64,000 nt of DNA. Origin: Flavobacterium rivuli WB 3.3-2 = DSM 21788 (GTDB lineage: Bacteria; Bacteroidota; Bacteroidia; Flavobacteriales; Flavobacteriaceae). Below are positions 34,389 through 43,177 of this stretch, one piece after another (position 1 is the first letter of the stretch; each line of letters begins with the position of its first letter). The stretch is from the NCBI RefSeq assembly GCF_000378485.1, contig NZ_KB899976.1, positions 62,001 to 126,000 of the forward strand, written 5' to 3'. Position numbers and translations under genes: made by a program. The notes beneath the pieces are model-generated. The model saw only the letters and a list, made by a program, of their open reading frames with translations. It made no database searches and was not told the origin of the DNA.

Positions 34389-34416
34389 GGCTGTCATTTA
34401 TTTGGCAGCCTTTTTT
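34389..34416 (+). terminator. Terminator after the NPP1-like gene
   Basis: GGCTGTCA pairs with TGGCAGCC (one G-U), followed by six T. 30 nt after the stop. Confidence 0.75.
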
Positions 34417-34492
34417 CTTTTCAGGCATGTGTGCATTTAATGCCATCAACCGTTAACCTATAGGAAACAATTAACTGTATGTTATGCAATAG

Positions 34493-34523
34493 TAAAAAGG
34501 AAACCCTGCCAAAAGCAGGGCTT
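34493..34523 (-). terminator. Terminator after arfB
   Basis: CCCTGC (34504-34509), short loop, GCAGGG (34515-34520); on the minus strand a pyrimidine/T-rich run follows. Confidence 0.65.
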
Positions 34524-34562
34524 ATATCTTATGCGAATCTAAAAATCTAATTGTCCAATAAT

Positions 34563-34964
34563 CTACAAATCCGGCTTTCGCCTGTTTTGTTTTTTATCTG
34601 ATAAGCGGCGTTTGCCTTCTATCCTTTTCTTAATTACAGATCGCGGTATTTTAGTAGGCTTCCTTATTTTATCTACCTTAAGGGCAGCATCCATAACCAG
34701 GAAAAAGCGTTTAATTACAATATCTTTATTACGCAACTGGCTGCGGTCTTCGTCGCATTGCAGTATAAGCACACCCTCATCTGTAAGGCGGCTGGAAAGA
34801 CGGGTTTCGGCAAGCAATTTTTCTTCATCGCTTAGCGATTGCGATGTGGGTACATTAAACCCAAGCACCACTTTGCTCGATACCTTGTTTACATTTTGCC
34901 CGCCGGCACCACTACTGCGCACAGCCTTAAAGGTAAGCTCTGTAATAATTTTCTCCCTGTCCAC
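34563..34964 (-). CDS. arfB: Alternative ribosome-rescue factor ArfB (peptidyl-tRNA hydrolase)
   Basis: Frees ribosomes stalled on truncated mRNA by hydrolysing peptidyl-tRNA. The 133-residue protein has the GGQ motif at 21-23 within RSSGAGGQNVNKVSSKV. The C-terminal tail is strongly basic (KKRIEGKRRLSDKKQNRRK), as needed to enter the empty mRNA channel. Nine nt after the DUF4301 gene. Confidence 0.95.
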   Translation of the reverse strand: MDREKIITELTFKAVRSSGAGGQNVNKVSSKVVLGFNVPTSQSLSDEEKLLAETRLSSRLTDEGVLILQCDEDRSQLRNKDIVIKRFFLVMDAALKVDKIRKPTKIPRSVIKKRIEGKRRLSDKKQNRRKPDL

Positions 34965-34973
34965 AGTTAATAA

Positions 34974-36878
34974 TTACGGTTTTTGGTGCGCCGGTTTAAG
35001 CAGGTCGTTTACCGTTTTAACCGGGTTAAAGGTTTTAAGCGGCACCTCTACAAAAACGGTTATCCATCCGGCCATGGCACCGTTCCATAATCCCGGCAAT
35101 TCATACGATTTTACATCTTTACCCATCCTGTTTTTATAAACAATAAAACCGGTGTTAGGGTCTACAAATTCGGTAAGGTCAAATTTATTGCCTTTGTAAT
35201 CTTTAAGTCCGCACACAAGGTCTACCGGGTTAAAGTGCGTAGACTGTGAGAATATATGGCTTTGTATTTTGTTATCGAGGTCTATTTGCGAGCTCTCTAC
35301 AATTTGTAAAGAAACCCTGCCCCTTTTTCCTTTAACCCAGAAAGGGCCACCACCGGGCTCACCCTCATTCTTAACCATACCGCAAATACGGATAGGCCTG
35401 TTAAGGCACTCCTTAACATACTGAAATTTATTCTCTAAGGTAAATTTATCAAAATCGGGCGATATATCCTGAGATAGCTGGATAGCCGCAAAATCTACAA
35501 TTTCGTCAAGCTCCTGCTCATCTACCTCATGGTTCTCTATATGCTCCAGATAATGGTTTACTTTTTCCTGAAGTTTTATAAGCATACCACCAAGCGCTTT
35601 TTTATAAGTCGCAATGGTATCCATCTTGGTATGCCTTACGTTATCTATATTTTTTACAAATACAATATCGGCATCCAGGCGGTTAAGGTTTTCTATAAGC
35701 GCACCGTGGCCTCCCGGCCTAAAAAGCAACGTGCCTTTTTCGTCCCTGAATGGTTTATTATCCATATCTACCGCAAGAGTATCTGTTTCCTGGTGCTGGT
35801 AGGTAAAATTAAAACTTATTTTTATGCCAGACTCCTCTTCTACCTTAGCTCTTACCTCATTTATAGAATCAAGGAAACCATTAAGATGATTTTCTGATAT
35901 TGTAAAATGAATGTGCGTCTGGCCCTGAGAACCTGCATAGGCAACACTCTCCCTTAAATGCTCATATATAGGCGTAGCACTAAATTCGTCATAACAATGA
36001 AAAGGTATTATACCCTTAGGTTTATTGGCATAATCAAAAAATTGCTCGCTCATCATGGTTTTAATAAAACTGTAACTACGGGCATCTTCCCTCACATTTT
36101 CATCATCTCCGGCAGGGTAAACAATATGTTTTTCGGCTTCGGCGGCAATTTCAGCATAAAAAGGAAATTTTTCCAACCCTAATAAAAATACCTCAAGCGA
36201 ATTGTCTTTTTTACGGTTTATATATCCATTTATGGTTTCTTTCTCAGGGTTATAATTAGAGATAAAATCATGCAAAAACTTAAACATACGTGTAGCAGCG
36301 CCAGATGCAGGCACAAACTTTTTAAGCTTATAACTTTCCTTTTTACTGTCAAAATAAGTAGCAGACTCTGCTGCCTCTTCTTTGCTTAATCCCACAACCC
36401 CATCTGCAAGTACCGCAGGACGCTCTAAGTTAATTTTTGCAATCCCGTTCCTGAATATATCAAGCTGTTTTTCTATTTTGTCTAAATGAATATTACGGTT
36501 GTATACCTGCACAAAATCTGTTACAGAAAGGCCAAGCGATAAGGCTTTTTCTAACTGGCTTACTAAGCAGGATACTTTACCAAAAACATTATCTGTACCC
36601 TCGGTAACCCTTAGGCGTGTATTATTTTGCCTTCTTAGCATCTCGGCTAATTCATTGGCTTTCTTTTTCTCTTCAGGAGCTATAACAATGGCAAGGTCAG
36701 ATGATTTTGGAGTATTTACAGTATCAATATCCTTAGCCTTAAAATAAAGTTGCTGGTTATTTTTTTCTGCCGCAAATGGCTCCAGGTTTAGTAAGGCCGC
36801 TGTAGCTTTACTATCTTTTTCTGCATATATAGTTATTGTTATAGTATTGATTTTTTGACGTGTAAAGTTCTCTTCCAT
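34974..36878 (-). CDS. DUF4301 protein with N-terminal extension
   Basis: A 634-residue cytoplasmic protein. The recognisable DUF4301 part starts at about residue 115-120 (TDFVQVYNRNIHLDKIEKQL) and includes VPASGAATRMFKFL, LLFRPGGHGALI and CGMVKNEGEPGGGPFW. The first 115 residues (IYAEKDSKATAALLN, then SSDLAIVIAPEE) are extra. The start overlaps pnuC by 40 nt. In relatives I would expect a NadR-type kinase gene beside pnuC, and none is present here. DUF4301 has features of a sugar-nucleotidyltransferase-like fold, but no proven function. Confidence 0.75.
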   Translation of the reverse strand: MEENFTRQKINTITITIYAEKDSKATAALLNLEPFAAEKNNQQLYFKAKDIDTVNTPKSSDLAIVIAPEEKKKANELAEMLRRQNNTRLRVTEGTDNVFGKVSCLVSQLEKALSLGLSVTDFVQVYNRNIHLDKIEKQLDIFRNGIAKINLERPAVLADGVVGLSKEEAAESATYFDSKKESYKLKKFVPASGAATRMFKFLHDFISNYNPEKETINGYINRKKDNSLEVFLLGLEKFPFYAEIAAEAEKHIVYPAGDDENVREDARSYSFIKTMMSEQFFDYANKPKGIIPFHCYDEFSATPIYEHLRESVAYAGSQGQTHIHFTISENHLNGFLDSINEVRAKVEEESGIKISFNFTYQHQETDTLAVDMDNKPFRDEKGTLLFRPGGHGALIENLNRLDADIVFVKNIDNVRHTKMDTIATYKKALGGMLIKLQEKVNHYLEHIENHEVDEQELDEIVDFAAIQLSQDISPDFDKFTLENKFQYVKECLNRPIRICGMVKNEGEPGGGPFWVKGKRGRVSLQIVESSQIDLDNKIQSHIFSQSTHFNPVDLVCGLKDYKGNKFDLTEFVDPNTGFIVYKNRMGKDVKSYELPGLWNGAMAGWITVFVEVPLKTFNPVKTVNDLLKPAHQKP

Positions 36879-37474
36879 GCTACATAGCCATAAATGGCAA
36901 TTATTGTTAAAAATAAATTTAAAATACTGGTAAGCGTGTAACCTTTAAGGTAAAAAAGCGGTATGGCAATTATATCTCCGGCTATTAAGAACAGCCAGTT
37001 TTCAAGTTTTCTTTTTGCAAGCAGCCATGTTCCCACAAACAATAGCCCCGTCATAAATATGTCGGCATACGCCCACCATTTATCAAACCTGTTTAACCAG
37101 ATATAAATACCTGACACAAATATAATGGAAAAAAGAAAAATAAGAGCACAGGCTATAGAATCCTTGTATGAAATTATTGTTATTTTTAGAGAATCGTTGC
37201 TGTTTTCATACCGTTTGCCCCACAATATCCATCCATACACACTCATATAAAAGTAGTATAAATTAATAAGAAGGTCGCCGTATAACTCCCAGTCTAACAA
37301 TAAATATATATAAATTATTGTGCTTGCTAACCCTGTAGGATACAATAATATACTGTTATTTTTAGAATAAACCACGCTGGCTATACCTAAAACCACAGCA
37401 ATAAACTCCAGCCATATTTGCAGGGTAGTATAGCCTGCATACTGGCTAAAAAGTACTTCATAAATGTTTTGCAT
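36839..37474 (-). CDS. pnuC: PnuC-family nicotinamide riboside transporter
   Basis: A 211-residue inner-membrane protein with about seven hydrophobic segments. Family motifs include YPTGLASTIIYIYLL, the NLYYFYMSVYGWILWG turn with its key Trp residues and WLLAKRKLENWL. It would import nicotinamide riboside, trapped by a kinase once inside. That kinase (nadR type) is not found next to it. Downstream gene DUF4301 overlaps by 40 nt. Confidence 0.92.
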   Translation of the reverse strand: MQNIYEVLFSQYAGYTTLQIWLEFIAVVLGIASVVYSKNNSILLYPTGLASTIIYIYLLLDWELYGDLLINLYYFYMSVYGWILWGKRYENSNDSLKITIISYKDSIACALIFLFSIIFVSGIYIWLNRFDKWWAYADIFMTGLLFVGTWLLAKRKLENWLFLIAGDIIAIPLFYLKGYTLTSILNLFLTIIAIYGYVAWKRTLHVKKSIL

Positions 37475-37491
37475 AATATTACTACATTTTT

Positions 37492-38124
37492 TTAGCTGCC
37501 AAGGCAGTAAACAAGGGTAAAGCCTTCAATTTCTTCAAAAAAGAAAGGGTATTGGGCATCTATTTCTTCAAATTTTACATTGGCTTTACCCGTAGCCTCT
37601 TCCATCTTAAAGGGAAGAACCTCTATATTTTGCTTAAAGCTAAGCCCGCTGCGCGATATCATTTTGTAAACTGCCTCTTTAACACCCCATATTACAATAA
37701 GGTTTTGCATATAGGTCTCTAAATGTGTAGGGTCGAGATAGGCAAATTCCGGCAGTAAAAATTTCTCGGCAATGGTAATTACTTTCTCGCGTTGCATTTC
37801 CATATCTATGCCTATATTCTGGCTGCTTACAATAATGGCCGAAAAAGCGTAAGAATGTGTTATAGATATATTATTGCCATCGGTAAGGTGCGGTTTTCCA
37901 TCGGCACTATAATAAAGGTCAAAATCAGTATAACCTATTTCCTGCATAAGCATGCGCACTCCTAAAAAGGCTTTGCGATGTGATTCTGACTTCATTTTAT
38001 CCATTTTATTAACGCACACATCTTTAAGCGTAACCGCAGCAGATAGTTCTTCCATGCTCTCTGTATTTTTCCATACAAGGAGCCTGGTATTGGCATTAAT
38101 AGTAACAGATTTGTATAAAGGCAT
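37492..38124 (-). CDS. 4'-phosphopantetheinyl transferase
   Basis: Sfp-type enzyme that moves the phosphopantetheine arm of CoA onto carrier proteins. The 210-residue protein has the Mg site GIDMEM (106-110, Asp107 and Glu109) and WGVKEAVYK (146-154). The size and these motifs fit the Sfp/HetI branch. It lies 17 nt upstream of pnuC on the minus strand. Its carrier target is unknown; fatty-acid or flexirubin-type synthesis is plausible in flavobacteria. Confidence 0.92.
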   Translation of the reverse strand: MPLYKSVTINANTRLLVWKNTESMEELSAAVTLKDVCVNKMDKMKSESHRKAFLGVRMLMQEIGYTDFDLYYSADGKPHLTDGNNISITHSYAFSAIIVSSQNIGIDMEMQREKVITIAEKFLLPEFAYLDPTHLETYMQNLIVIWGVKEAVYKMISRSGLSFKQNIEVLPFKMEEATGKANVKFEEIDAQYPFFFEEIEGFTLVYCLGS

Positions 38125-38144
38125 TTATTAGGGTTAAATAAGGT

Positions 38145-38171
38145 TTGATTAAAACCAATTCATTAAATTTG
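38145..38171 (+). promoter_or_regulatory. Promoter of ahcY
   Basis: TTG at 38145-38147, 16 nt, TAAATTTG at 38164-38171, 35 nt before the ATG. Confidence 0.5.
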
Positions 38172-38205
38172 CAAAAACTTTTGCTAATACAAATATACAA
38201 TATTC

Positions 38206-39522
38206 ATGAGTACTACAACAACGCCATTTGTGGCTTATAAGGTAAAGGATATTTCGCTTGCGGAATGGGGAAGAAAAGAGATTCAACTTGCTGAAGCAGA
38301 AATGCCGGGACTTATGGCACTTCGTGCTGAGTTTGGTGCGCAACAACCGCTTAAGGGTGCGCGTATTGCAGGCTGCCTGCACATGACCATACAAACTGCG
38401 GTACTTATAGAAACCCTTGTTGCACTTGGTGCAGATGTTACATGGAGCTCATGTAATATTTTCTCTACGCAGGACCATGCTGCTGCTGCTATTGCTGCTG
38501 CCGGTATACAGGTTTATGCATGGAAAGGCCTTAACGAGGAAGACTTTGACTGGTGTATTGAGCAAACTTTGTTTTTTGGCGAAGACCGCCAGCCGCTTAA
38601 CATGATCCTTGACGATGGTGGTGACCTTACCAATATGGTGTTTGACCGTTTTCCGGAGCTTGTTGCCGAAATTAAAGGATTAAGCGAAGAGACTACTACC
38701 GGTGTACACCGCCTTTATGAAAGAATGAAAAACGGTACATTACTTGTTCCTGCTATTAATGTGAACGACAGTGTTACTAAATCTAAATTTGATAACAAAT
38801 ACGGTTGTAAAGAAAGTGCTGTAGATGCAGTTCGCCGTGCTACCGACCTTATGCTTGCAGGTAAACGCGTTATAGTATGCGGTTATGGCGATGTGGGTAA
38901 AGGTACTGCTGCTTCTTTCCGTGGTGCAGGATCTATTGTTACTGTAACAGAAATAGACCCTATTTGTGCACTACAGGCTGCTATGGACGGTTATGAAGTT
39001 AAAAGGCTTGATACTGTTATTGCCACTGCCGATATTATTATTACCACTACCGGTAATAAAGACATTGTTGTAGGTAGCCATTTCGAGAAAATGAAAGACA
39101 AAACCGTTGTTTGTAACATAGGCCACTTTGATAACGAAATTGATATGGCATGGCTTAACAAAAACCATGGTGCAAGCAAAATTGAGATTAAACCACAGGT
39201 TGATAAATATACTATTGCAGGTAAAGATATCCTTATCCTTGCCGAAGGCCGTCTTGTAAACCTTGGCTGTGCTACAGGCCACCCAAGCTTTGTAATGAGT
39301 AACTCATTTACTAACCAAACACTTGCTCAATTAGAACTTTGGGCTAACAGCGCAAACTATGCTAATGAAGTATATATGCTGCCTAAACATCTTGATGAGA
39401 AAGTTGCTTCCCTGCACCTTGCTAAACTGGGTGTAGAGCTGGAAACACTTAACAACGAGCAGGCTGCTTACATAGGCGTTGCAGTTGAAGGTCCTTACAA
39501 ACCAGAGTACTACCGTTACTAA
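38206..39522 (+). CDS. ahcY: S-adenosylhomocysteinase
   Basis: Hydrolyses S-adenosylhomocysteine to adenosine and homocysteine, removing the product inhibitor of methyltransferases. The 438-residue protein has the substrate-binding CLHMTIQTAVL, SCNIFSTQDHAA, the NAD-binding GYGDVGKGTAA (Gly-x-Gly-x-x-Gly), and the C-terminal KPEYYRY that contacts NAD of the neighbouring subunit. No gaps. Stands alone. Confidence 0.98.
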   Translation: MSTTTTPFVAYKVKDISLAEWGRKEIQLAEAEMPGLMALRAEFGAQQPLKGARIAGCLHMTIQTAVLIETLVALGADVTWSSCNIFSTQDHAAAAIAAAGIQVYAWKGLNEEDFDWCIEQTLFFGEDRQPLNMILDDGGDLTNMVFDRFPELVAEIKGLSEETTTGVHRLYERMKNGTLLVPAINVNDSVTKSKFDNKYGCKESAVDAVRRATDLMLAGKRVIVCGYGDVGKGTAASFRGAGSIVTVTEIDPICALQAAMDGYEVKRLDTVIATADIIITTTGNKDIVVGSHFEKMKDKTVVCNIGHFDNEIDMAWLNKNHGASKIEIKPQVDKYTIAGKDILILAEGRLVNLGCATGHPSFVMSNSFTNQTLAQLELWANSANYANEVYMLPKHLDEKVASLHLAKLGVELETLNNEQAAYIGVAVEGPYKPEYYRY

Positions 39523-39579
39523 TAATTTCAGAATTGAGATTTTAGATTTCAGATTGAACTTCACATGAGTGAAGCTGTT

Positions 39580-39595
39580 CCCCTCTTAAGAGGGG
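39580..39595. repeat. Palindromic intergenic repeat fragment
   Basis: A perfect 16-nt palindrome CCCCTCTTAAGAGGGG followed by TTAGGGGTGTGTTAAAC. This string is a common Bacteroidetes intergenic repeat by my recollection. The surrounding 225-nt gap between ahcY and aat also holds AGATTTCAGATT-type AT-rich repeats. Confidence 0.5.
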
Positions 39596-39663
39596 TTAGG
39601 GGTGTGTTAAACAATAATGCAACTCTTGTTATTTAAAATTAAATTTTGCAATTTAAATATACT

Positions 39664-39690
39664 GCCCTCACGTTTGTGGGGGCTTTTTTT
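39664..39690 (+). terminator. Terminator between ahcY and aat
   Basis: GCCCTCAC (39664-39671), loop GTTT, GTGGGGGC (39676-39683), then seven T. Confidence 0.8.
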
Positions 39691-39747
39691 ATGACATATC
39701 CCGGTTTGCAATTTGGATTTTGTGTTTTGGATTTTTAAATTTGCCTT

Positions 39748-40383
39748 ATGTATTTTTTATCGCGCGAACTTTTCTTCCCGTCTGTTAGCTATGCCTCACC
39801 CGAAGGTATAATAGCCATAGGTGGCGACCTTTCGCCCGAACGCCTCATGCTGGCATACAGCAACGGTATTTTTCCGTGGTTTGAAGATGATGAGCCTATA
39901 CTGTGGTGGAGTCCGCCGGAACGTATGGTGCTCTTTTTTTGCGACCTTAAAATATCTAAAAGCATGCGCAACATACTTAACCGTGGTATGTTTACCGTTA
40001 CCTTTAATACTGCTTTCAGAGAAGTTATAACCAACTGTCGCGATATAAAACGCGACGGCCAGCCGGGCACCTGGATTACCGATGATATGACCGAAGCTTA
40101 TTGTAAACTGCACGAAATGGGCAAGGCAAAATCAGTAGAAGTTTGGCATGAGGGCAAACTTGTGGGAGGCTTGTATGGTGTAGACCTGGGCCATATTTTT
40201 TGTGGCGAAAGCATGTTCTCCTTAATGCCTAATGCCAGCAAAGTGGCTTTTATAGCCCTTGCCAAAAAATTGGAACAGGAAAATTATAAGGTGCTCGACT
40301 GCCAGGTACACAACAACCATTTGGAAAGCCTTGGCGCACGCGAAATTTTAAGGGTAGATTTTTTAGCATTGCTAAAGGGGTGA
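39748..40383 (+). CDS. aat: Leucyl/phenylalanyl-tRNA-protein transferase
   Basis: Adds Leu or Phe from charged tRNA to the N-terminus of proteins with Lys or Arg, marking them for ClpAP degradation. The 211-residue protein has IIAIGGDLSPERLMLAYSNG, then FPWF, PILWWSPPERMVLF, and the catalytic-core region GLYGVDLGHIFCGESMFS. Size is usual. Followed by a gap with one small gene. Confidence 0.95.
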   Translation: MYFLSRELFFPSVSYASPEGIIAIGGDLSPERLMLAYSNGIFPWFEDDEPILWWSPPERMVLFFCDLKISKSMRNILNRGMFTVTFNTAFREVITNCRDIKRDGQPGTWITDDMTEAYCKLHEMGKAKSVEVWHEGKLVGGLYGVDLGHIFCGESMFSLMPNASKVAFIALAKKLEQENYKVLDCQVHNNHLESLGAREILRVDFLALLKG

Positions 40384-40465
40384 TTATTCGCGAATAGATG
40401 TTATAAATGTTGCTAATTTATTTAAAATATCTACCTTACACTCTACCACTTCAAGTTGTTAAGCA

Positions 40466-40726
40466 ATGAAAGATACATTAGTTAAAAGAACCAATATAAT
40501 AATATCGTTAGAAGCAATCACCTTTGTATCAATCATCTTTTTTCAGGTTAGAAATATAGGTGTATTATTTTGTTGTTTTTTCTTATGCACAGTAGTTCAT
40601 CTCGTCTTAGCTGTAATGCATGTTGTTTACAGGCCTAAAATGTTTTATTTATACATATTATTTTTGTTAGGAGCCATATTTGTAGTAGTACATATCGTAA
40701 TAAACATAATAAGTTTTATGCCTTAA
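40466..40726 (+). CDS. Small hypothetical membrane protein
   Basis: An 86-residue, very hydrophobic protein with three predicted membrane segments (about 10-28, 30-52, 58-84) and a basic start (MKDTLVKRTN). I do not recognise a family. Coding is supported only by length, an intact frame and plus-strand position. It has no clear promoter of its own. Confidence 0.5.
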   Translation: MKDTLVKRTNIIISLEAITFVSIIFFQVRNIGVLFCCFFLCTVVHLVLAVMHVVYRPKMFYLYILFLLGAIFVVVHIVINIISFMP

Positions 40727-40778
40727 AGAACATTTGACTATACCTTTTGTTAGTCTTAAATTGGTATTAATAACTACA

Positions 40779-40801
40779 GTACGCATACTATGCTTACGTA
40801 C
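40779..40801 (+). promoter_or_regulatory. Nested inverted repeat upstream of ohr (possible operator)
   Basis: GTACG (40779-40783) and CGTAC (40797-40801) enclose GCATA and TATGC. It precedes a near -7 box TACCTTTA (40799-40806). A regulator site for ohr is possible but unproven. Confidence 0.3.
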
Positions 40802-40830
40802 CTTTAAGCATAACTTTTAGTTTAAATAAA

Positions 40831-41256
40831 ATGAATAAATTGTATACTGCAAAAGCTACCGCTACCGGCGGAAGGAACGGCAACGTAAAAAGCTCTGACG
40901 GAATATTAGACCTTGAATTAAGGACACCCAAAGCTATGGGTGGTGCAAATGATGACTACACTAATCCGGAACAATTATTTGCCGCGGGTTATGCTGCCTG
41001 TTTTGACAGCGCATTAAACCTGATAGCAAAAGCAAACAATGCCGCTGCCGGAACAGCAACCGTTACTGCCGAAGTAAGCATAGGTAAAAATGATAAAGGA
41101 GGCTACGGATTAGGCGTGGTATTAAACATTAATATTGCCGGCGTAGAACTTTCCGTGGCGCAGGACCTGGCTGCAAAAGCCCATGAAATATGCCCCTACT
41201 CTAACGCTATACGTGGTAATGTAGCGGTAGAGCTCGTGGTTACTAACGAGGTTTAG
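40831..41256 (+). CDS. Organic hydroperoxide resistance protein (Ohr/OsmC)
   Basis: A thiol peroxidase of 141 residues that reduces organic hydroperoxides. The two redox cysteines are in AACFDSALN (about 52) and HEICPYSNA (about 118). N-terminus LYTAKATATGGRNG matches Ohr. Stands alone, with a possible operator in front and a terminator behind. No ohrR repressor gene is adjacent. Confidence 0.95.
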   Translation: MNKLYTAKATATGGRNGNVKSSDGILDLELRTPKAMGGANDDYTNPEQLFAAGYAACFDSALNLIAKANNAAAGTATVTAEVSIGKNDKGGYGLGVVLNINIAGVELSVAQDLAAKAHEICPYSNAIRGNVAVELVVTNEV

Positions 41257-41267
41257 TCTATAATTAT

Positions 41268-41294
41268 AAAAGCCATCGTACTACGATGGCTTTT
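41268..41294 (+). terminator. Terminator after ohr
   Basis: AAAAGCCATCG pairs with CGATGGCTTTT across TACTA; bidirectional, because the next gene converges. Confidence 0.85.
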
Positions 41295-41327
41295 GCTATA
41301 TACAACGATGTTGTGCTTTATACTTTG

Positions 41328-42137
41328 CTATTCGTAAAATTCTTTTAATGTAAAATTCACTTTTTCTTTTGCCTTATTCAATTGTTCTAATAAATAATAC
41401 CGATGAAAATAACCAGTTAGCACCATAATTTTTTTACCGGGATTATTACGCACTACAGTTACTATATTCTTCGCCATGGTTTGGTTTCTCAAGTCCCAAA
41501 AATCGCAAAAACGGTTATACCCTTCGGCATAGCTTACCCTCTCATTAGTTGTTGTAATCACAAATCGTTTGGCAAATTCTTTGCGCTCATTTATTACCTG
41601 CCTTATTTTATAATGCTGGTAATACTGTCGCAGTTTAGAGATGCTATCGGTACGTTTGTTATTAAACTCCTTTGCACTTTTGTAACCAAAAGAATTAAGC
41701 TGTTCAGTGAGCCTTTTATATTCGGCAACAATATCCGCCTGTTTTTTAGTAAGGCTACCCGCGGTATAAAGGCTGTCGAGTAAATCCATTGTAGGATTTT
41801 CAGATTGTTTTATTCCTTTTGCACGACGATATTCATTCCTGCCTTCAAACTCAAAAGGGCGCAATAGTGCAGCAGGATGCTTAGCCACATATTTCTCAGA
41901 AGCATTTTGTTCGTTTTCTTTAGAAGGCTCTTTAAACTTAAAATCATCGGTAAAATACGAGCCATCTATTTCATGTAATATAATGTCAGGCTTTATTCGC
42001 TCCATGATTTTAAAAAGGCTGTCGGCATTATAGTTTGGCATAGGCGTGTGCACATTGCCTATTACAATAACATCGCTATTTTGTGCGAAGCAGGTAATGC
42101 TTAGCCCAATAAGCACAAACAGTAATATCTTTTTCAT
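41328..42137 (-). CDS. Secreted TraB/Tiki-like protein of unknown function
   Basis: A 269-residue protein with a signal peptide ending near CFAQ (about 18). The start of the mature part, VIVIGNVHTPMPN, then IKPDIILHEIDGSY, and the late KIMVLTGYFHRYYLLEQL resemble the paired Gly-x-x-His, Glu, and Arg features of the TraB/GumN/EreA-like fold. The middle is helical and charged. No detailed function can be given. It stands alone, convergent with ohr. Confidence 0.55.
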   Translation of the reverse strand: MKKILLFVLIGLSITCFAQNSDVIVIGNVHTPMPNYNADSLFKIMERIKPDIILHEIDGSYFTDDFKFKEPSKENEQNASEKYVAKHPAALLRPFEFEGRNEYRRAKGIKQSENPTMDLLDSLYTAGSLTKKQADIVAEYKRLTEQLNSFGYKSAKEFNNKRTDSISKLRQYYQHYKIRQVINERKEFAKRFVITTTNERVSYAEGYNRFCDFWDLRNQTMAKNIVTVVRNNPGKKIMVLTGYFHRYYLLEQLNKAKEKVNFTLKEFYE

Positions 42138-42205
42138 AGATGGTAGTTTGATTACTAACCTTAGGTTAAAGCCGTAAAAATACCATTTTGAAAGTACAGC
42201 GCAAA

Positions 42206-43105
42206 TTAATAATTTACAAACTGCTTTTTAAACTCATTAGGGCTAAACCCTGTTTCTTTTTTAAAGAGGCGCGAAAAATATGGAGGGTTTTCGAATCCCA
42301 GTACATAGGCCGTTTCCGACACTGTATTTTGAGATGCCTGCAACAGGTTCTTCGCTTCGGCAATAAGAAAGATATGGATAAGCTCTAACGCCGTCTTGCC
42401 GGTTTCCTGCCGTAACAGGTCGCTTAAATAGCGTGGCGATGTATTAAGCTGCACGGCCATTTGCTTTACATTAGGCATTCCGTTTAGTTTAAGCAGGCCG
42501 CTATCATAATATGACCCCAGCAATGCATTAAATTTAGATACCGTTTTACCCGAAAGCTCTGTCCTGTTTATAAACTGCCGCTTGTAATACCGCTGCGAAT
42601 ATTTAAGTATAGAATCTATATGCGTTAATATAATATCACGGCTGTACTCGTCCTGGTTGTTGTAATATTCCTGTTCTATTTTATGATACAGCTCCCACAT
42701 TAATTCTTCCTCGCGCAACGAAAGGTGCAGTGCCTCGTTGGTTTCATAATCAAAGTAGCCGTACTTATTAATTTCCTGATGCAGCGGGTGCCCGTTTAAA
42801 TAATCTTCATGTATAAAAAGTATAAAACCTTTTTCTTCGAGCTCTACATCTTTAATTTCTATTATCTGGCGTGGCTTTATAAACATCATAGAGCCGTTGT
42901 CATGATCATAACGGGTACGCCCGTACATAACCAGCCCAGCCTGCATTTTCTTGAAACCTATCATGTAAAAATCGCCGGTAAAAGCACTTTGGGTAATAGA
43001 GCATGGGTCTATACCTTCGCACAACACCAGCCCCAGTAATGGATTTTCCGGTGGCGGAAAGCCTGTCGCACGGTTAAGGTCGCTAATGGTTTTATAATGT
43101 TTCAT
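42206..43105 (-). CDS. AraC-family transcriptional regulator
   Basis: A 299-residue regulator. The N-terminal part is a cupin-like sensing domain without recognised ligand. The C-terminal part (about 210-297) has two helix-turn-helix motifs: MAVQLNTSPRYLSDLLRQ and ETAYVLGFENPPYFSRLFKK, the second being the AraC signature. It lies 72 nt downstream of the SDR gene on the same strand and may regulate it. Confidence 0.93.
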   Translation of the reverse strand: MKHYKTISDLNRATGFPPPENPLLGLVLCEGIDPCSITQSAFTGDFYMIGFKKMQAGLVMYGRTRYDHDNGSMMFIKPRQIIEIKDVELEEKGFILFIHEDYLNGHPLHQEINKYGYFDYETNEALHLSLREEELMWELYHKIEQEYYNNQDEYSRDIILTHIDSILKYSQRYYKRQFINRTELSGKTVSKFNALLGSYYDSGLLKLNGMPNVKQMAVQLNTSPRYLSDLLRQETGKTALELIHIFLIAEAKNLLQASQNTVSETAYVLGFENPPYFSRLFKKETGFSPNEFKKQFVNY

Positions 43106-43120
43106 GAGCTTAAAATATAA

Positions 43121-43153
43121 TTACACCTGCATACCAATAAGCAGCAGGTGTAA
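43121..43153 (-). terminator. Hairpin between the SDR and AraC genes
   Basis: TTACACCTGC pairs perfectly with GCAGGTGTAA around a 13-nt loop. There is no long T run on the minus strand, so termination may be weak. Confidence 0.5.
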
Positions 43154-43177
43154 ATTTACAAAAAATACCGATTGGTT

